Part shown: in pieces, positions 53,758 through 64,000 of the stretch
Position numbering within the stretch: the stretch's first letter is position 1
Layout: each line of letters starts with the position of its first letter
Origin: Anniella stebbinsi
Taxonomy: Eukaryota; Chordata; Lepidosauria; Squamata; Anniellidae
Length of the DNA stretch: 64,000 bases
Reading direction: 5' to 3'
Assembly (NCBI GenBank): GCA_029215795.1
Contig: JARDYH010000003.1
Span: 62,844,609-62,908,608 of the forward strand
Notes under the pieces: generated by a model
Database searches by the model: none
What the model was told of the DNA's origin: nothing
Seen by the model: only the letters and a program-made list of their open reading frames with translations
Position numbers and translations under genes: made by a program

Positions 53758-55183
53758 TTCCTGAAGGTTTAAAATAATAAAGTTTAACCTTTGTTTTCCC
53801 ACTAAAGCATTGCACCAAAGTTTGTTAAATTTCCAGCGTTTGAGCGGGCATAGGTCCTGTGCCATGTGAGCGAGTTAGAGGTTTGTAGCTCTTAAAACCA
53901 ACCCATAAATCCCATGTGAAATGCCATGCATAAACCTTTGTTTTCCCACTAAAGCATTGCACCAAAGTTTGTTAAATTTCCAGCGTTTGAGCGGGCATAG
54001 GTCCTGTGCCATGTGAGCGAGTTAGAGGTTTGTAGCTCTTAAAACCAACCCATAAATCCCATGTGAAATGCCATGCATAAACCTTTGTTTTCCCACTAAA
54101 GCATTGCACCAAAGTTTGTTAAATTTCCAGCGTTTGAGCGGGCATAGGTCCTGTGCCATGTGAGCGAGTTAGAGGTTTGTAGCTCTTAAAACCAACCCAT
54201 AAATCCCATGTGAAATGCCATGCATAAACCTTTGTTTTCCCACTAAAGCATTGCACCAAAGTTTGTTAAATTTCCAGCGTTTGAGCGGGCATAGGTCCTG
54301 TGCCATGTGAGCGAGTTAGAGGTTTGTAGCTCTTAAAACCAACCCATAAATCCCATGTGAAATGCCATGAATAAACGTTCGTTTCCCACTAAAATGTTGC
54401 ACCTAGCTTCCGGAAATTTCACACACATTTGAAGTGAAGTGTTCCCTGCAATGTGCCAAAGTTTCCCGTTTGTATCTTTGAAAATAAAAAAATGGGAGGC
54501 AAAACTGTATTTTACCCCACTGCTACCCAATTTTCAACAATTCATTGCCAACACATGCCTGGAGCTAGCTGTCTGAAATTTTACACACATATCAAGGGAA
54601 GTGTTCCCTGTAATGTGCCGAAGTGTCCTGTTTGTATCTTTAAAAATAAAAACATGGGAGGCATAACTGCATTTACCCCACTACTACCCATTTTTCAAAA
54701 ATTCATTGCCACACCAGGCAAGCACCCACGGTTCTGGGATTTCACACACGTGGGTCCCAAGGTTCCACCTACAATGTGGCAAAGTTTCATATGTGTAACT
54801 TTAAAAATGACCGAGTTATAGGCATTCCATGTTATTTATTAAAAAATTAATTGCCACAAACTGCATGCACCAATCTTTCTGAAATTTCTCACAGATACCT
54901 ATCCCTAACCAGTGTACAATGTGCCCAAGTTTCATCCTTCTGTCGTTAAAAATGAAAAAGTTATAGGCGTTTTTGTAAAACAACAATACTTTGCTATGGG
55001 AAAAACGCATTTAAAATGGCGTCCGATCCGCCGATCCGATCCGATCCGGATCGGACCTCGCCGGATCGGATCGGATCGGATCGGATGGTGTATCGGATCG
55101 GATCGGATCGGATCGGATTTTCCGATTTTTGGGGCGGATCGGATTCGGATCGTGGATCGGATCCGATCCGATGCACACCCCTA
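53758..55183 (-). repeat. Right long terminal inverted repeat of the hAT
   Basis: Reverse complement of 43,561-44,820 with the same order of GGATCGGATC words, diverged monomers and 147-bp units, but one extra 147-bp unit. Confidence 0.9.
53780..54370 (-). repeat. 147-bp tandem units, four copies (right arm)
   Basis: GAAATGCCATG recurs at 53,918, 54,065, 54,212 and 54,359; the left arm has three copies. Confidence 0.9.
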
Positions 55184-55191
55184 ATTATTAC

Positions 55192-55356
55192 TGCTATTGT
55201 TGATCTTCTTGGTTTTACTGTTGGTTTTATTGCTTTAATTGATGTTTTATTGATTTTAATGTTTTATGTATTTTATTGTTGTAAGCTGACTTGTGAAAGC
55301 TTCTGCCCTGAAAGGCAGACAAGAATTTTTTAAATAAATAAATAAATAAATAAATT
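55192..55356 (+). mobile_element. LINE 3' end with AAATAAATAAAT tail
   Basis: AT-rich 3' UTR with GTAAGCTGACTTGTGAAAGC then CTTCTGCCCTGAAAGGCAGA, ending in five AAAT units, as in L2/CR1-group LINEs. Confidence 0.55.
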
Positions 55357-58300
55357 TCTTGCTAGCCTCTGAGCCTTAGAATGAGAGGACATTTGAAGGT
55401 GAGCTTCTGTGGCTATTAGCCCTTGGTAAACATATAATGGGAATGACATGCATAGTGGCTTAATAAGGGAAATCTAGGAGGGGGGGATAATATCTTATGT
55501 ATAGGGGGAACTTTTATGTATATAGTATTTTCTTTGAATATTATTTATTCTTTGTCAGATGAAGATTTAACAGGCCATACTGGCAATATCGCAATTTTAA
55601 AAAAATACCCAGTATATGATATATGAGAAAATATGAACTCTAAGATAAATATGTAAACATTGTAGCATTTATAATCAGTCTCTTCAGTACTTGTTTTGAT
55701 TGCTGCAGAGAGAACTAAGAGAGAATGCCTGACTAGCTTTTTTTTTTACTATGACAAGCTGATATTTAAATCCTTCTTAAGTTAGTTTCCCTTGGGTTTT
55801 ATCTGTTCTGCCTCATGCTTCTGCCATTTGACAGATAAGACCTAAATGAATGATACAAAAATAATAAGCTAGTTACCCTCAGAAACAGATTTAAATAAAA
55901 TATACCATAATAACTTGCAAATAATTTTATTGTGATATGAGCTCTGTGGAGAACTGCCAGTTTGATGCATTCAGACGAGAAAGATGGAGATCTCCTCATA
56001 AAATTACTATATACTACAGGGGAAAAGAAATTAAACACAGAAGTGTAGGCAGTTGCCCTAGTCCCAGAAGCATTGCGTAGAATCCTATTGCATTCAGAGA
56101 TATTGTTCCACTGTCCTCTATCAAACTGACTGTTCAGAAAGCAGACCATAGGGGATCATCTGATAGATGAAAACAACGTGAAGCTAAATTAAACAAAAAT
56201 TAAAAATGTGATAATTTTGTTTTATTTTTACCAGTTCTCTTTTACACAGAATGAATTGGAAATTGATAAAAGACTGAGTCATAGATCTCAAACATCTCTT
56301 CTAATCTGGTCCTCAGTATTAGGCATATTGGTTGGTTGCATGCAAATAGTTGTGAGATGCGGATGGGGATTGGGTAACTGCTCTTGGTATCACAAAAACA
56401 GGGAGTAACAGTAATGTCCCTCAAAGCAGTTCCTAGAGGGAATGGGCATTATTCGGACATCTCTCCCAGGTAAAAAGTTGTATGTTCCCAAACAGTCTAT
56501 TATTTTCATCTCCTTTTCAGATTTTTTTATGGTACCTTTGTGGTCTAAATAAGTAATCCTGACTCACTAGACTTTGGCTATATGAAGTGCGAACTGCAGC
56601 AACTATGGGCATACTACCTGTGAAGGTTCAATATTTCCTAAAAGAAAGAGGGCTTCAATCAATAGTGGCCATCAATAAGAATGCCATCTTCAAACTACGA
56701 AAAGATATATCCTATGAAATTCTTAAAATACATCCAGCTAAGGACCCATCAAAATCAATTATTGACCTCGCAGATTAATTTGAAGGAAGCAAAACTGCCA
56801 ACCTTCCTGAGTTTCATTTTAACAGAGCAAATAGAGCAGAAAAGAAGACGGGAAATAAACAATTTGTTTTGAGGACACTAATTGAAAAATAGGACTGGTC
56901 TTAAAAAGGAAGGATCAAATGGACATAACTCTAAGAGAACAACCCATGAAAACTCAACAATCAGGAAATGTTAAACACAATTGTGGAGGAATCAAGATAG
57001 ACATACACACATACACAATCAAAGCGTTAAAATTATACAATTAACAGTGTGATCCTATACATGGCTATTCAGCATTAAGCCCTATTGAGTTCAATGGGAC
57101 TTATTCCCAGAAGACTGCCATCTGAAACTTACTCCCAGATGAGTGTTTATAGGACTAATTTGCAGCCTAAATTAATTTATGAAATTTATCTCAAAAGCTC
57201 AGGGCAAATAATAGCATGCTAAAACAAAACCCTTACAGCTTTTAAAGCCAAGAATGTAGCCAATATTCTCCCATTTTAATTTTTGAATGAGCTGTTGCGT
57301 TCCTGAAAATTCCTAGAATTGTGAGAATATTCCTCATAGCTGCTGCTGTACTGCTTTTTTTCCTGATTACAGCTTCTTTCTTCTTCCTGAGTGCTCACGT
57401 GTGGTGATCCAAGCCAATCAGAGAACACATAATGAATGGGGTAATATTATGGTGAGGGCAATGCTTCCTGGATTAGTCACTCTGGTGAGTTCAGCACATC
57501 AGGTATCAAACAGGGGATGTGACATTGTCAGGGTGCCACATTATAATCAGTCAGATTTGGCAACTTAAGGCAACAAATACATTTCCATGTGAGGCAATAG
57601 TTCTTGCATAGGCAAAATCTTGCAAAGCAGTTACTGAAAAATTGTCAGGTGAGGCATGTATTTTTCCATGTTGCCAAAAAAGGTCCTTAAAATATTTCAT
57701 AGTGAGCTCTAGTTTTGAGACCTCACATATCTTGCATACTACCATATATCTAGCTCACTGCCCTGAAAAAAAATGTTTCTGAACCTTTCTTCTGAAAAGC
57801 GCTTCAACTTGCATTCAATGAAACACAAAACTCTATCCAAACGGAAATTGAAATCTGGGAAAGTCTCCAAAGTCAATTAGACAGTGATTTTAATTTAATT
57901 GCACTGGACTGAGCTCAAAGTTATTTATCTACAAAATCTGGTATCAATGAAAGAGATACATTCTCCATCGACTTCCCTGGAAAAGGTGGATTGTGCTTTG
58001 TTAAATGAAGTCTTTAAAGATAAACAACTTTGCTCTTCATACTGGGCACTGAATCAAATAAATGGCAGACATTTTTCTACATGTCTTGAACAGACACTTT
58101 GGAATAAACAGATAATGGCTGCAATACAAAGGATAGCAGGAATACTAAACAAATGTCTTGGGTCCAGTTTTCAAATCATTTTCTAGACAGGACTTTTGAG
58201 TAGCCAGAGCAATCCTAACCCAAAAATCTAGCTTTCCGGAGGCAGTTAGAATTAGGCAGAAGTGCCCCTCCACCAACCTCTGCTGGTGGAGAAGAACTTT

Positions 58301-58635
58301 GCCAGCAGGGGGCTTTACCACCATGGAGCGTTCCAAAGGTGTGAGGCTACTGCTGCTTGTACCCAAAGGAAGGCCCCAAAATGAGGTATTCCGGGGACGG
58401 TCTTGGATGTACTGGATTCAAGGCCCCTCCATTGCCTTAAGAGGTTCCAGGATTGGGCCTTTCACCTATGCCAACCTGGAGCTGGTGTAGGAACCTTTCC
58501 TCCTTCTGTAATCAATAGGAGGGAAACATTTTTTTTTTCAAAAAACTGCCATGATGGAAACACACAAACACACAATACACTTTCTTTGGATAAGGTGGTA
58601 GATCTACTGCATCATTCCCCACATCAGCCTCCCCA
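55357..58635. other. Mostly unrecognised; small palindrome at 57,045-57,170
   Basis: GTGATCCTATACATGGCTAT and the matching TGTTTATAGGACTAATTTGC bound a short foldback with GTTCAATGGGACTTATTCCC inside, similar to the repeat at 18,808-18,893 and to the sequence split by the Harbinger element. A possible repeat fragment begins near 58,207 (CAGAGCAATCCTAACCC). No gene was found in the rest. Confidence 0.4.
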
Positions 58636-58639
58636 ACCT

Positions 58640-58683
58640 GGATTCCCATCTCTCCCGGGCACTGTGGTGCAGAGTTCCATGGG
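58640..58683 (-). other. Start of a second exon-like module in the deleted hAT
   Basis: CTTCTTCTTTTTCAG acceptor precedes CCCATGGAACTCTGC at 58,683 (minus strand). The module is cut off by loss of the left part of the element. Confidence 0.45.
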
Positions 58684-58851
58684 CTGAAAAAGAAGAAGGG
58701 AAAGTAAAGATTAGATAACACATAATACTTTAACAACTGGCTCCCTCCCACCCCAGACTGGCATCTGGCCGGTCCTGAGTGCCCACACTCCACTGATAGC
58801 TGCACGGAGCTGCCTGCTCACTGGGAGGTCAGTTCTCTGACAGCCCCTTAC

Positions 58852-58971
58852 CTCAGTCATGCGGGCAACGTGGATCAAAGGGCCAGTTCCAGGCGGGCGG
58901 CTGTGTCTTGGGGAAGACATTCAGTTAGGATTCCAGGGTCTGCTGTGCACTGAGGCACTGAGTTCTGTAGG
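58852..58971 (-). other. Exon-like module with splice signals in the deleted hAT
   Basis: Acceptor CCCTTCTTCTATTTCAG, then CCTACAGAACTCAGTGCC, and donor GTAAGGGGC after CATGACTGAG: a 120-bp module homologous to the 115/116-bp modules of the giant element but diverged. Splice signals are kept although the internal sequence has changed. Confidence 0.5.
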
Positions 58972-59158
58972 CTGAAATAGAAGAAGGGGGGGGGAAAGGA
59001 TTTAATTACAGTGCCTGAACAACTAGCTCCCTCCCACCCATGACTGGCATCTGGCCACTCCTGAGTGCCACGCCCAAGTAGGCACCCAGGGCTGCCTGCT
59101 TACTCAGAGGTAAGCTTGCAGACAGCCCAGCTTCAATTAGGTTGCAGGTGCCCCACGT

Positions 59159-59668
59159 TTACTTGCCCTTGCTAACACCAGTCTGCTGCGAGGTGCCTGC
59201 CTCGGTCCCAAGCAAGACAGACTTGTGGTGCCTCTGCATATGGTGGCTGAGGTTGGTGATGGTGAAGTGGCCTGGCATTTTTACCCTGCTCACAACCATC
59301 TTGCAATGGTGACAGACAGCAAAGCGGGAATCCACTCCCACCTCAAAGTGGTCCCACACCTTGCTTGTCTGTCGCTTCTGTGGTGACAGAGACGGCCCGC
59401 CGGTGCCTTCACTCAGCAGTGTCACCACAGTAGCAGGGGAATGAATGAAAGAGAGGACGGATTCTGGAGAGTGAGGTTCTGCTGCTGCCTGCTCTTCCTC
59501 TTGCCCCACATCAAAGTCCTCCTTCTCACTCTGAACCGCGCTGACTCCCACAAGGTCTGGGAAAAGTTCAGTCAGCGGGTTCACAGGCTCACCCACCAAA
59601 GAAGGAGCTGGAGATACTCCTCCTTCTTCATGGCCACTGCTGCTCCCACGATTGGGTGATTCAGTCAT
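59159..59668 (-). pseudogene. N-terminal hAT transposase fragment with BED finger
   Basis: A 169-codon frame matching residues from about 76 (SSSGHEEG) to about 238 of the giant element's transposase. It includes the acidic region and the complete BED finger (KVWDHFEVGVDSRFAVCHHC ... HMQRHHKSVLLG). The first 75 codons and the 5' leader are lost; a new ATG (59,668) in former upstream sequence gives MTESPNRG. The catalytic core is absent. The transposase homology ends at GGGCAA followed by GTAAACGTGGGGCACC, where the sequence becomes that of a module intron, so the frame stops at once unless spliced. It could make a DNA-binding-only protein able to compete with the transposase; that is speculation. 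Confidence 0.75.
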
Positions 59669-60275
59669 GTAGTCTAAAGCACAATTGGTGGATCAAGCTG
59701 TCAAACACACACACACACAAACACACACACAGTCTCCCCCCCCTTACTGGAAGTTTAAAATAATAAAGTTTAAAACTTTGTTTGCCACTAAAGACTTGCA
59801 CCAATTTATCTGTAATTTTCAACACATGAGGGGACATAAATACTCTCCCATGTCAGCAAGTTTCAACTTTATACCTCTTAAAACAAAAAAGTTACACAGC
59901 ATATTCTTTCTTGGCTGTAAGTCCCATGTAAAACGCCATAATAAACCTTTGTTTGCCACTAAAGTCTTCCACCAATTTCTCTGTAATTTTCAACATACGA
60001 GTAGACATGAATACTCTCCCATGTCAGCGAGTTTCAACTTTATACCTCTTAAAACAAAAAAGTTACAGCACATTATTTTTCAAAGCCCAAAGTCAGTTTA
60101 AAACGCCATAAAAAAAGATCCGATCCGCCGATTTTTTCCGATCCGGATCGGACCTCGCTGGATCAGATTGGATCAGATTGGATGGTTGGTCAGATCGGAT
60201 CGGATCTTTTTCTTCCAATTTTGGGGTGGATCGGATTCGGATCGTGGATCGGATCCAATCCGATGCACATCCCTA

Positions 60276-61403
60276 GTAGATACCCTCCTGGTCTCTGGCT
60301 TGCTAGGTCACAAATTATGCAGGCCTGGTCTTTATTTACAGAAGCTCTGACCCCACCATTTTTTGACATGTGAGGGAATGGGGAACCACACTGTATATTT
60401 TGTAGAAAGCCCCCACTCTCCTGGATCTAATAAAGTGACCAATTAGGGGTTGCCAGTGATGAATACTGAAGGGCAGGTAAGTATAAAGTCAGGAAAGCTT
60501 TTTTCTTTTCTTTTGAGGACCACATTCCCTAGGGGGCAATCTGCTAGGGGACACTTGCCTTTGATGGATCGCGCCTAAAAGTGGGGGAGGTCAGAGCTCA
60601 AAGTGGATAGGGCCACCCTTTTCACTCCCACTCATTTTCACTCCCTTTCTTCCACACACCTCTTCTCACTCTCTCCGTCCAGCAGACTTCCAAGGAAAGG
60701 TCAGATTGCTTTAGCCCAGAGTCTGAACTGATCACTTGTTGAGGGTTTCCCCCATTCTTTCCATCACTCCATCTATTTCGGCTTTCCCCCCCCTACCCAT
60801 TTTTCCCTCCTTGCCAGATGGCTGAATTACTCACTCGCAAAGGACTGTTTTCCACCTTCATTCTTGCATTGCTCCATCTATTTTGTACCTCCTTCTCTTT
60901 CCCTTCTGATTCCTCTTCTCTCCATCTGGGCTCCCCCAACCTGCATGAAATTAGGCCAAGAGTCACATGAAAGATCACGAATGCATTACATGTATGTGTC
61001 TATAATGCTATCTCTGCTTTAGAGAAGGTTACATGGTGCGGAGTCATGGAATCCATGGGAGCCATGGGAAATGCCAATCCAACTTGCATGCAGAGTGCAA
61101 TATTTGATAGGCCCCATTCATTCTTTTATTTTAGTGCTGGGCTGAATCCTGCCCATATTTTCAGGAACATTCTCCCTGCAAAAGAGGCATTGTTTTTTCT
61201 TCCTCTTTCTCAGGGAGGTGGGAAAATTCAGAGATTCCCACATACCTTTTTTTAAGTGTAACAGATTGTTGTGGGCCCTTCTTCCTATTTTTTAAGTTTT
61301 TAAAAACAAACAAAACAAAGCCCCACCCCCTTCCTCCAGCATTTGGATGAGCCCAGCAGTTCTTAGTGGATGTCTATTGGCAACCATGTGACCTTGCCCT
61401 CTC
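60276..61403. other. No recognised feature
   Basis: Pyrimidine-rich in places (60,600-60,930), no gene or firm repeat. Confidence 0.4.
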
Positions 61404-64000
61404 TTTTTTTTTTTTAGTATAATTTTTATTAATTTTTCAACAAAACAAAACAAACATACACATAATACATAATATATAAAACACAAACTAACTCCCTCGA
61501 CTACCCCCGTGCACCCCCCCGAGACCTACTCACATTCATCCATCTTCCTTCCAAAATTTTAATGATTCTTTTGAAGGCGACTGTCCCTTTCCCGATCTTA
61601 AAACATATTCCAAAAAGGGAGTCCATATATCTCCAAAATCACTCTTACTGGACATTCCCCTCATTATTTTCATTTTACATGTCAACATATCATTCAATGC
61701 TATATCCCAAATTTCTTTATACCAATCTTCTATTTTATAACTTCGTTGCCCTTTCCAATTTTTTGCAATCATTATTCTAACGGGTGCCAGGAGGTTGTTT
61801 ACCAATTCTCTATTAATTATATGCTTATTCCTACTATCCCATATTGCTAGTAGAGCTAGCTTCGGGTTTCATTCCAATTTACTTCCAATTATATCACTTA
61901 TTTCTTTAAAACCCTTTTCCCAGAATTTTTGTATTTGTTCACAGCTCCACCACATATGAAAATAGGTCCCAACCTCCTGACATCCCCTCCAACAATTCTT
62001 GGACACTTTTTTATCAATCTGGTGAAATCTTACAGGTGTTAGATACCATCTCCAAACTGTCTTATAATAATTCTCCTTAATTCTAATCGACAATAATTTC
62101 AACATTCTTACATTCCACATCCTCCCCCAATTATCTTCATTAATTTTTTCCCTTATATCTTCTTCCCATACCTCTTTTATAACCTTAAGTGAGTCCTGAA
62201 ATTCCTCCTCTATTAAAATTTTATATATCTCGCTAGTGAGTCCTTTTTTAGCTCTGGCTTCATCTTTTTTTTCTATTTGTTCAATTAAATCTTCAAATCT
62301 GGTATTATTTCTACATTTCTTATTTTTTATCCTCCATTCCTCTGTCCATTTTACCAGTTGCAGACACTTGAACCACGCTATCTTCTGTCCTTTAAACAAA
62401 TCTTTAATATGCTCACTATCTTTCATCTTTCCCATCCAATTCCTTAGCTTAAGAATATCTTGTTCTTTCAGTCTCGCTTCCATCTCTGATTTTAATGCTC
62501 TTGGGAAGTTTCCCACTACTACAACTGGGGCTAGCGGAGAATCTCCTGGTATCAACTTCCCCCTATACTTCTCCCATATCGATATTATATTTTCCAATAA
62601 TGGGTTGTCTAGTACCTTCCATTCTTTCTTCTGCATTTTGGTAAAAAATATATTTCGCAATTTACATTCTATCTCTACTGTTTGCAATTCCAGCCATTCC
62701 AAATCTTGCTCCCCTAAAATAGCATGAATAACATATCTTAACTGATTAGCAATATAGTAATTCTTAATGTTAGGAAGTCCTAAACCTCCTTTCTTTTGAG
62801 TCTTATACCATAACCCCTTGTTTATCCTAGCTCTTTTATCCCCATTACAATATGCATTAATCATATTTTGCCAATTTTTAAGCTCAGCTGCTGAAATTCT
62901 AATAGGTAGCATTCTAAACAAAAAAATAACCTTAGGTAATATCTTCATTTTAATAACCGCTATTCTACCAAACCAAGAATGTTTTAATTTTCTATAAATC
63001 TGTAATTTCTCCCCTACCTCTTTTCTTAAGCTTACAAAATTAAGTTCCTCTATTCTTTCTAATTCTTTATCTATATTAACTCCTAAATATCTTATTATAT
63101 TTTTATGTCTTAATCCTAACTTAGCTTTACATTTCTCCATCTCTTCCTTGTTATAGTTATACAACATCATTTCTGACTTCCCCCAGTTAACTTGTAATCC
63201 TGTAATTTCCCAAAATTCTCTCAAATGTTTCTGAATTGTCTCCCCACTTTCTAGGGGATCTTCTATTGTCAATAACGTATCATCCACAAACATATTTACT
63301 TTAATCTTGTTTTTTCTTCCTATCCCCTTTAATCTTTCATCTTCCCTAATTACATTTGCTAAAATTTCTATAACTATTGCAAATAAAATCGGTGAAAGTG
63401 GACATCCTTGCCTAGTTCCTCGGGCTAGTATTATTTGTTGCGTTAACCCATCATTAACCATTATTTCCGCTTTATTATTTTTATACATCTGATTTATCAC
63501 TCCCATAAATTTATGTCCAAACCCAAATGTTTTTAATATTATTTTTAACGCTGGCCATTCCACGCAATCAAAGGCTTTGAAAATATCTAAAGCTAATAAT
63601 CCTGCTTTTAAGTTCCTTTTTTTAATAATATTTATTATATTTATAACTCTCCCAATTAAATTCGGCATTTTCCTACCTAAAATAAATCCGCATTGATCAT
63701 TTTTAATATATTTAAATATAAATGTACCCATTCTTTTAGCCATAATTGCTGAAAATATTTTTGCATCCTGATTTATTAAAGATATTGGTCTATATGACGC
63801 TGGATCTGTCAAGTCCTTGCCTGGCTTCTGTATTAAAACAACCAGGGACTGGTCCCACGATGGCGGGGTCATTCCTCCTTCTATTATATTATTAAATAAT
63901 TTTTTTAATCTAGGTATTAAAATATCTTTAAATATTTTATAAAATTCCGGCCCCAGACCATCAATCCCCGGAGACTTACCTCCTTTTAGTTTTCCAATAA
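61404..64000 (-). mobile_element. L1-type LINE, 3' part, continues past the window
   Basis: The T-run at 61,404-61,415 is the poly(A) tail of a minus-strand L1. It is followed by a short 3' UTR and ORF2 up to and beyond the window edge. Poly(A) tails distinguish L1 from the L2/CR1 copies here. Confidence 0.85.
61536..64000 (-). pseudogene. L1 ORF2: reverse transcriptase and C-terminal region, partial
   Basis: The frame is open from the window edge (SPGIDGLGPEFYKIF) through the L1 reverse transcriptase: SLVVLIQKPGKDLTDPASYR, PISLINQDAKIFSAIMAKRM, DQCGFILGRKMPNL, LLALDIFKAFDCVEW (first Asp), GTRQGCPLSPILFAIVIEIL and NMFVDDTLLTIED, where the usual ADD box reads VDD. The thumb and C-terminal regions follow, ending with the cysteine-rich motif NCWRGCQEVGTYFHMWWSC typical of L1 ORF2. 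A TGA at 61,869-61,871 interrupts; beyond it the same frame continues (NPKLALLAIWDSRNKHIIN, VRIMIAKNWKG) to the true stop at 61,536. The endonuclease domain would lie outside the window. A single nonsense change indicates a fairly young copy. Confidence 0.85.

Larger units (their letters stand above)
43561..55183 (-). mobile_element. 11.6 kb hAT transposon with long terminal inverted repeats
   Basis: Starts TAGGGATGTGCACTGACCCC and ends, reverse-complemented, TAGGGGTGTGCATCGGATC. It is flanked by a perfect 8-bp TSD ATTATTAC at 43,553-43,560 and 55,184-55,191, the hallmark of hAT transposition. The two ends form inverted repeats of about 1.26 kb (to 44,820) and 1.43 kb (from 53,758), unusually long for hAT elements, whose TIRs are normally a few tens of bases. 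Inside, on the minus strand, are a promoter, the transposase gene, a region of tandem repeats and an array of exon-like modules ending in a polyadenylation signal. The perfect TSD and open transposase suggest recent insertion. Related, non-autonomous copies are at 6568, 23,704 and 58,640. Confidence 0.95.
58640..60275 (-). mobile_element. Deleted relative of the giant hAT
   Basis: The right end (reverse complement TAGGGATGTGCATCGGATTG) is at 60,275 and the subterminal GGATCGGATC region and two about 170-bp monomers (59,775-60,110) match the giant element's right arm. Next come a BED-finger fragment of the transposase (59,159-59,668) and two exon-like modules (58,852-58,971 and from 58,683 down). 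No TAGGGATGTGCA left terminus was found near 58,640, so the copy is left-truncated as well as internally deleted. The monomers differ clearly from those of the giant element, so it is not a recent daughter. Confidence 0.85.

Noticed and set aside
58590..58602. GTAGATCT as the left TSD partner of the deleted hAT (right flank GTAGATAC)
   Set aside because: Only 6 of 8 match and there is no TAGGGATGTGCA end next to it; probably chance.

Overview
The window looks like nuclear DNA of a non-avian reptile, most likely a squamate. It holds CR1, L2 and L1 LINE remnants, a tRNA-derived SINE with pol III A and B boxes, and many hAT and PIF/Harbinger DNA transposons, several of them with their target-site duplications (TSDs) still readable. 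I found no host protein-coding gene, tRNA or rRNA. Every long credible reading frame belongs to a transposable element. This assignment rests on repeat content only; no database was searched.

Layout. From 0 to 34 kb there is old, AT-rich intergenic or intronic sequence carrying degraded L2 (about 0.4-1.7 and 30.5-31.6 kb), CR1 tails, a broken L1 (24.6-26.3 kb), and many palindromic or TIR-bearing non-autonomous elements. These include two inverted copies of a GGCC-ended MITE (4.1-5.3 kb), a 1.1 kb hAT derivative (6.6-7.7 kb), 320-bp inverted-dimer elements (10.5, 15.6 and 20.0 kb), a hAT element carrying a SINE (16.7-17.4 kb), and a 387-bp inverted repeat pair (18.1/19.6 kb). From 34.1 to 40.3 kb lies a complete 6.2 kb Harbinger transposon with 24-bp TIRs and a 3-bp AGT TSD. 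It carries a Myb/SANT-like gene and a DDE nuclease gene in the same direction, both lightly damaged.

From 43,561 to 55,183 is the most striking object: an 11.6 kb hAT transposon with a perfect 8-bp TSD (ATTATTAC), TIRs starting TAGGGATGTGCA / TAGGGGTGTGCA, and terminal inverted repeats over 1.2 kb long built from about 150-bp monomers. On its minus strand it carries an 843-codon hAT transposase that appears intact (BED finger, D/D/E residues, C-terminal dimerisation motif) with a CCAAT/TATA promoter upstream. Downstream on the same strand is a tandem array of exon-like modules. Each has a pyrimidine tract plus CAG acceptor and a GTAAG donor, and the array ends in a 162-bp-repeat exon whose stop codon abuts an AATAAA signal. 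Five consecutive modules can be joined in one open frame. A deleted relative at 58.6-60.3 kb keeps the BED-finger part of the transposase followed by a diverged module with its splice signals. Smaller relatives lie at 6.6 and 23.7 kb.

The right edge (61.4-64.0 kb) is the 3' part of a minus-strand L1 ORF2 with a single in-frame stop. The window therefore records repeated nested insertion. The hAT and Harbinger elements are the youngest-looking, judged by intact coding sequence or precise TSDs, and the giant hAT with its spliced-module cassette is the candidate for an undescribed system.
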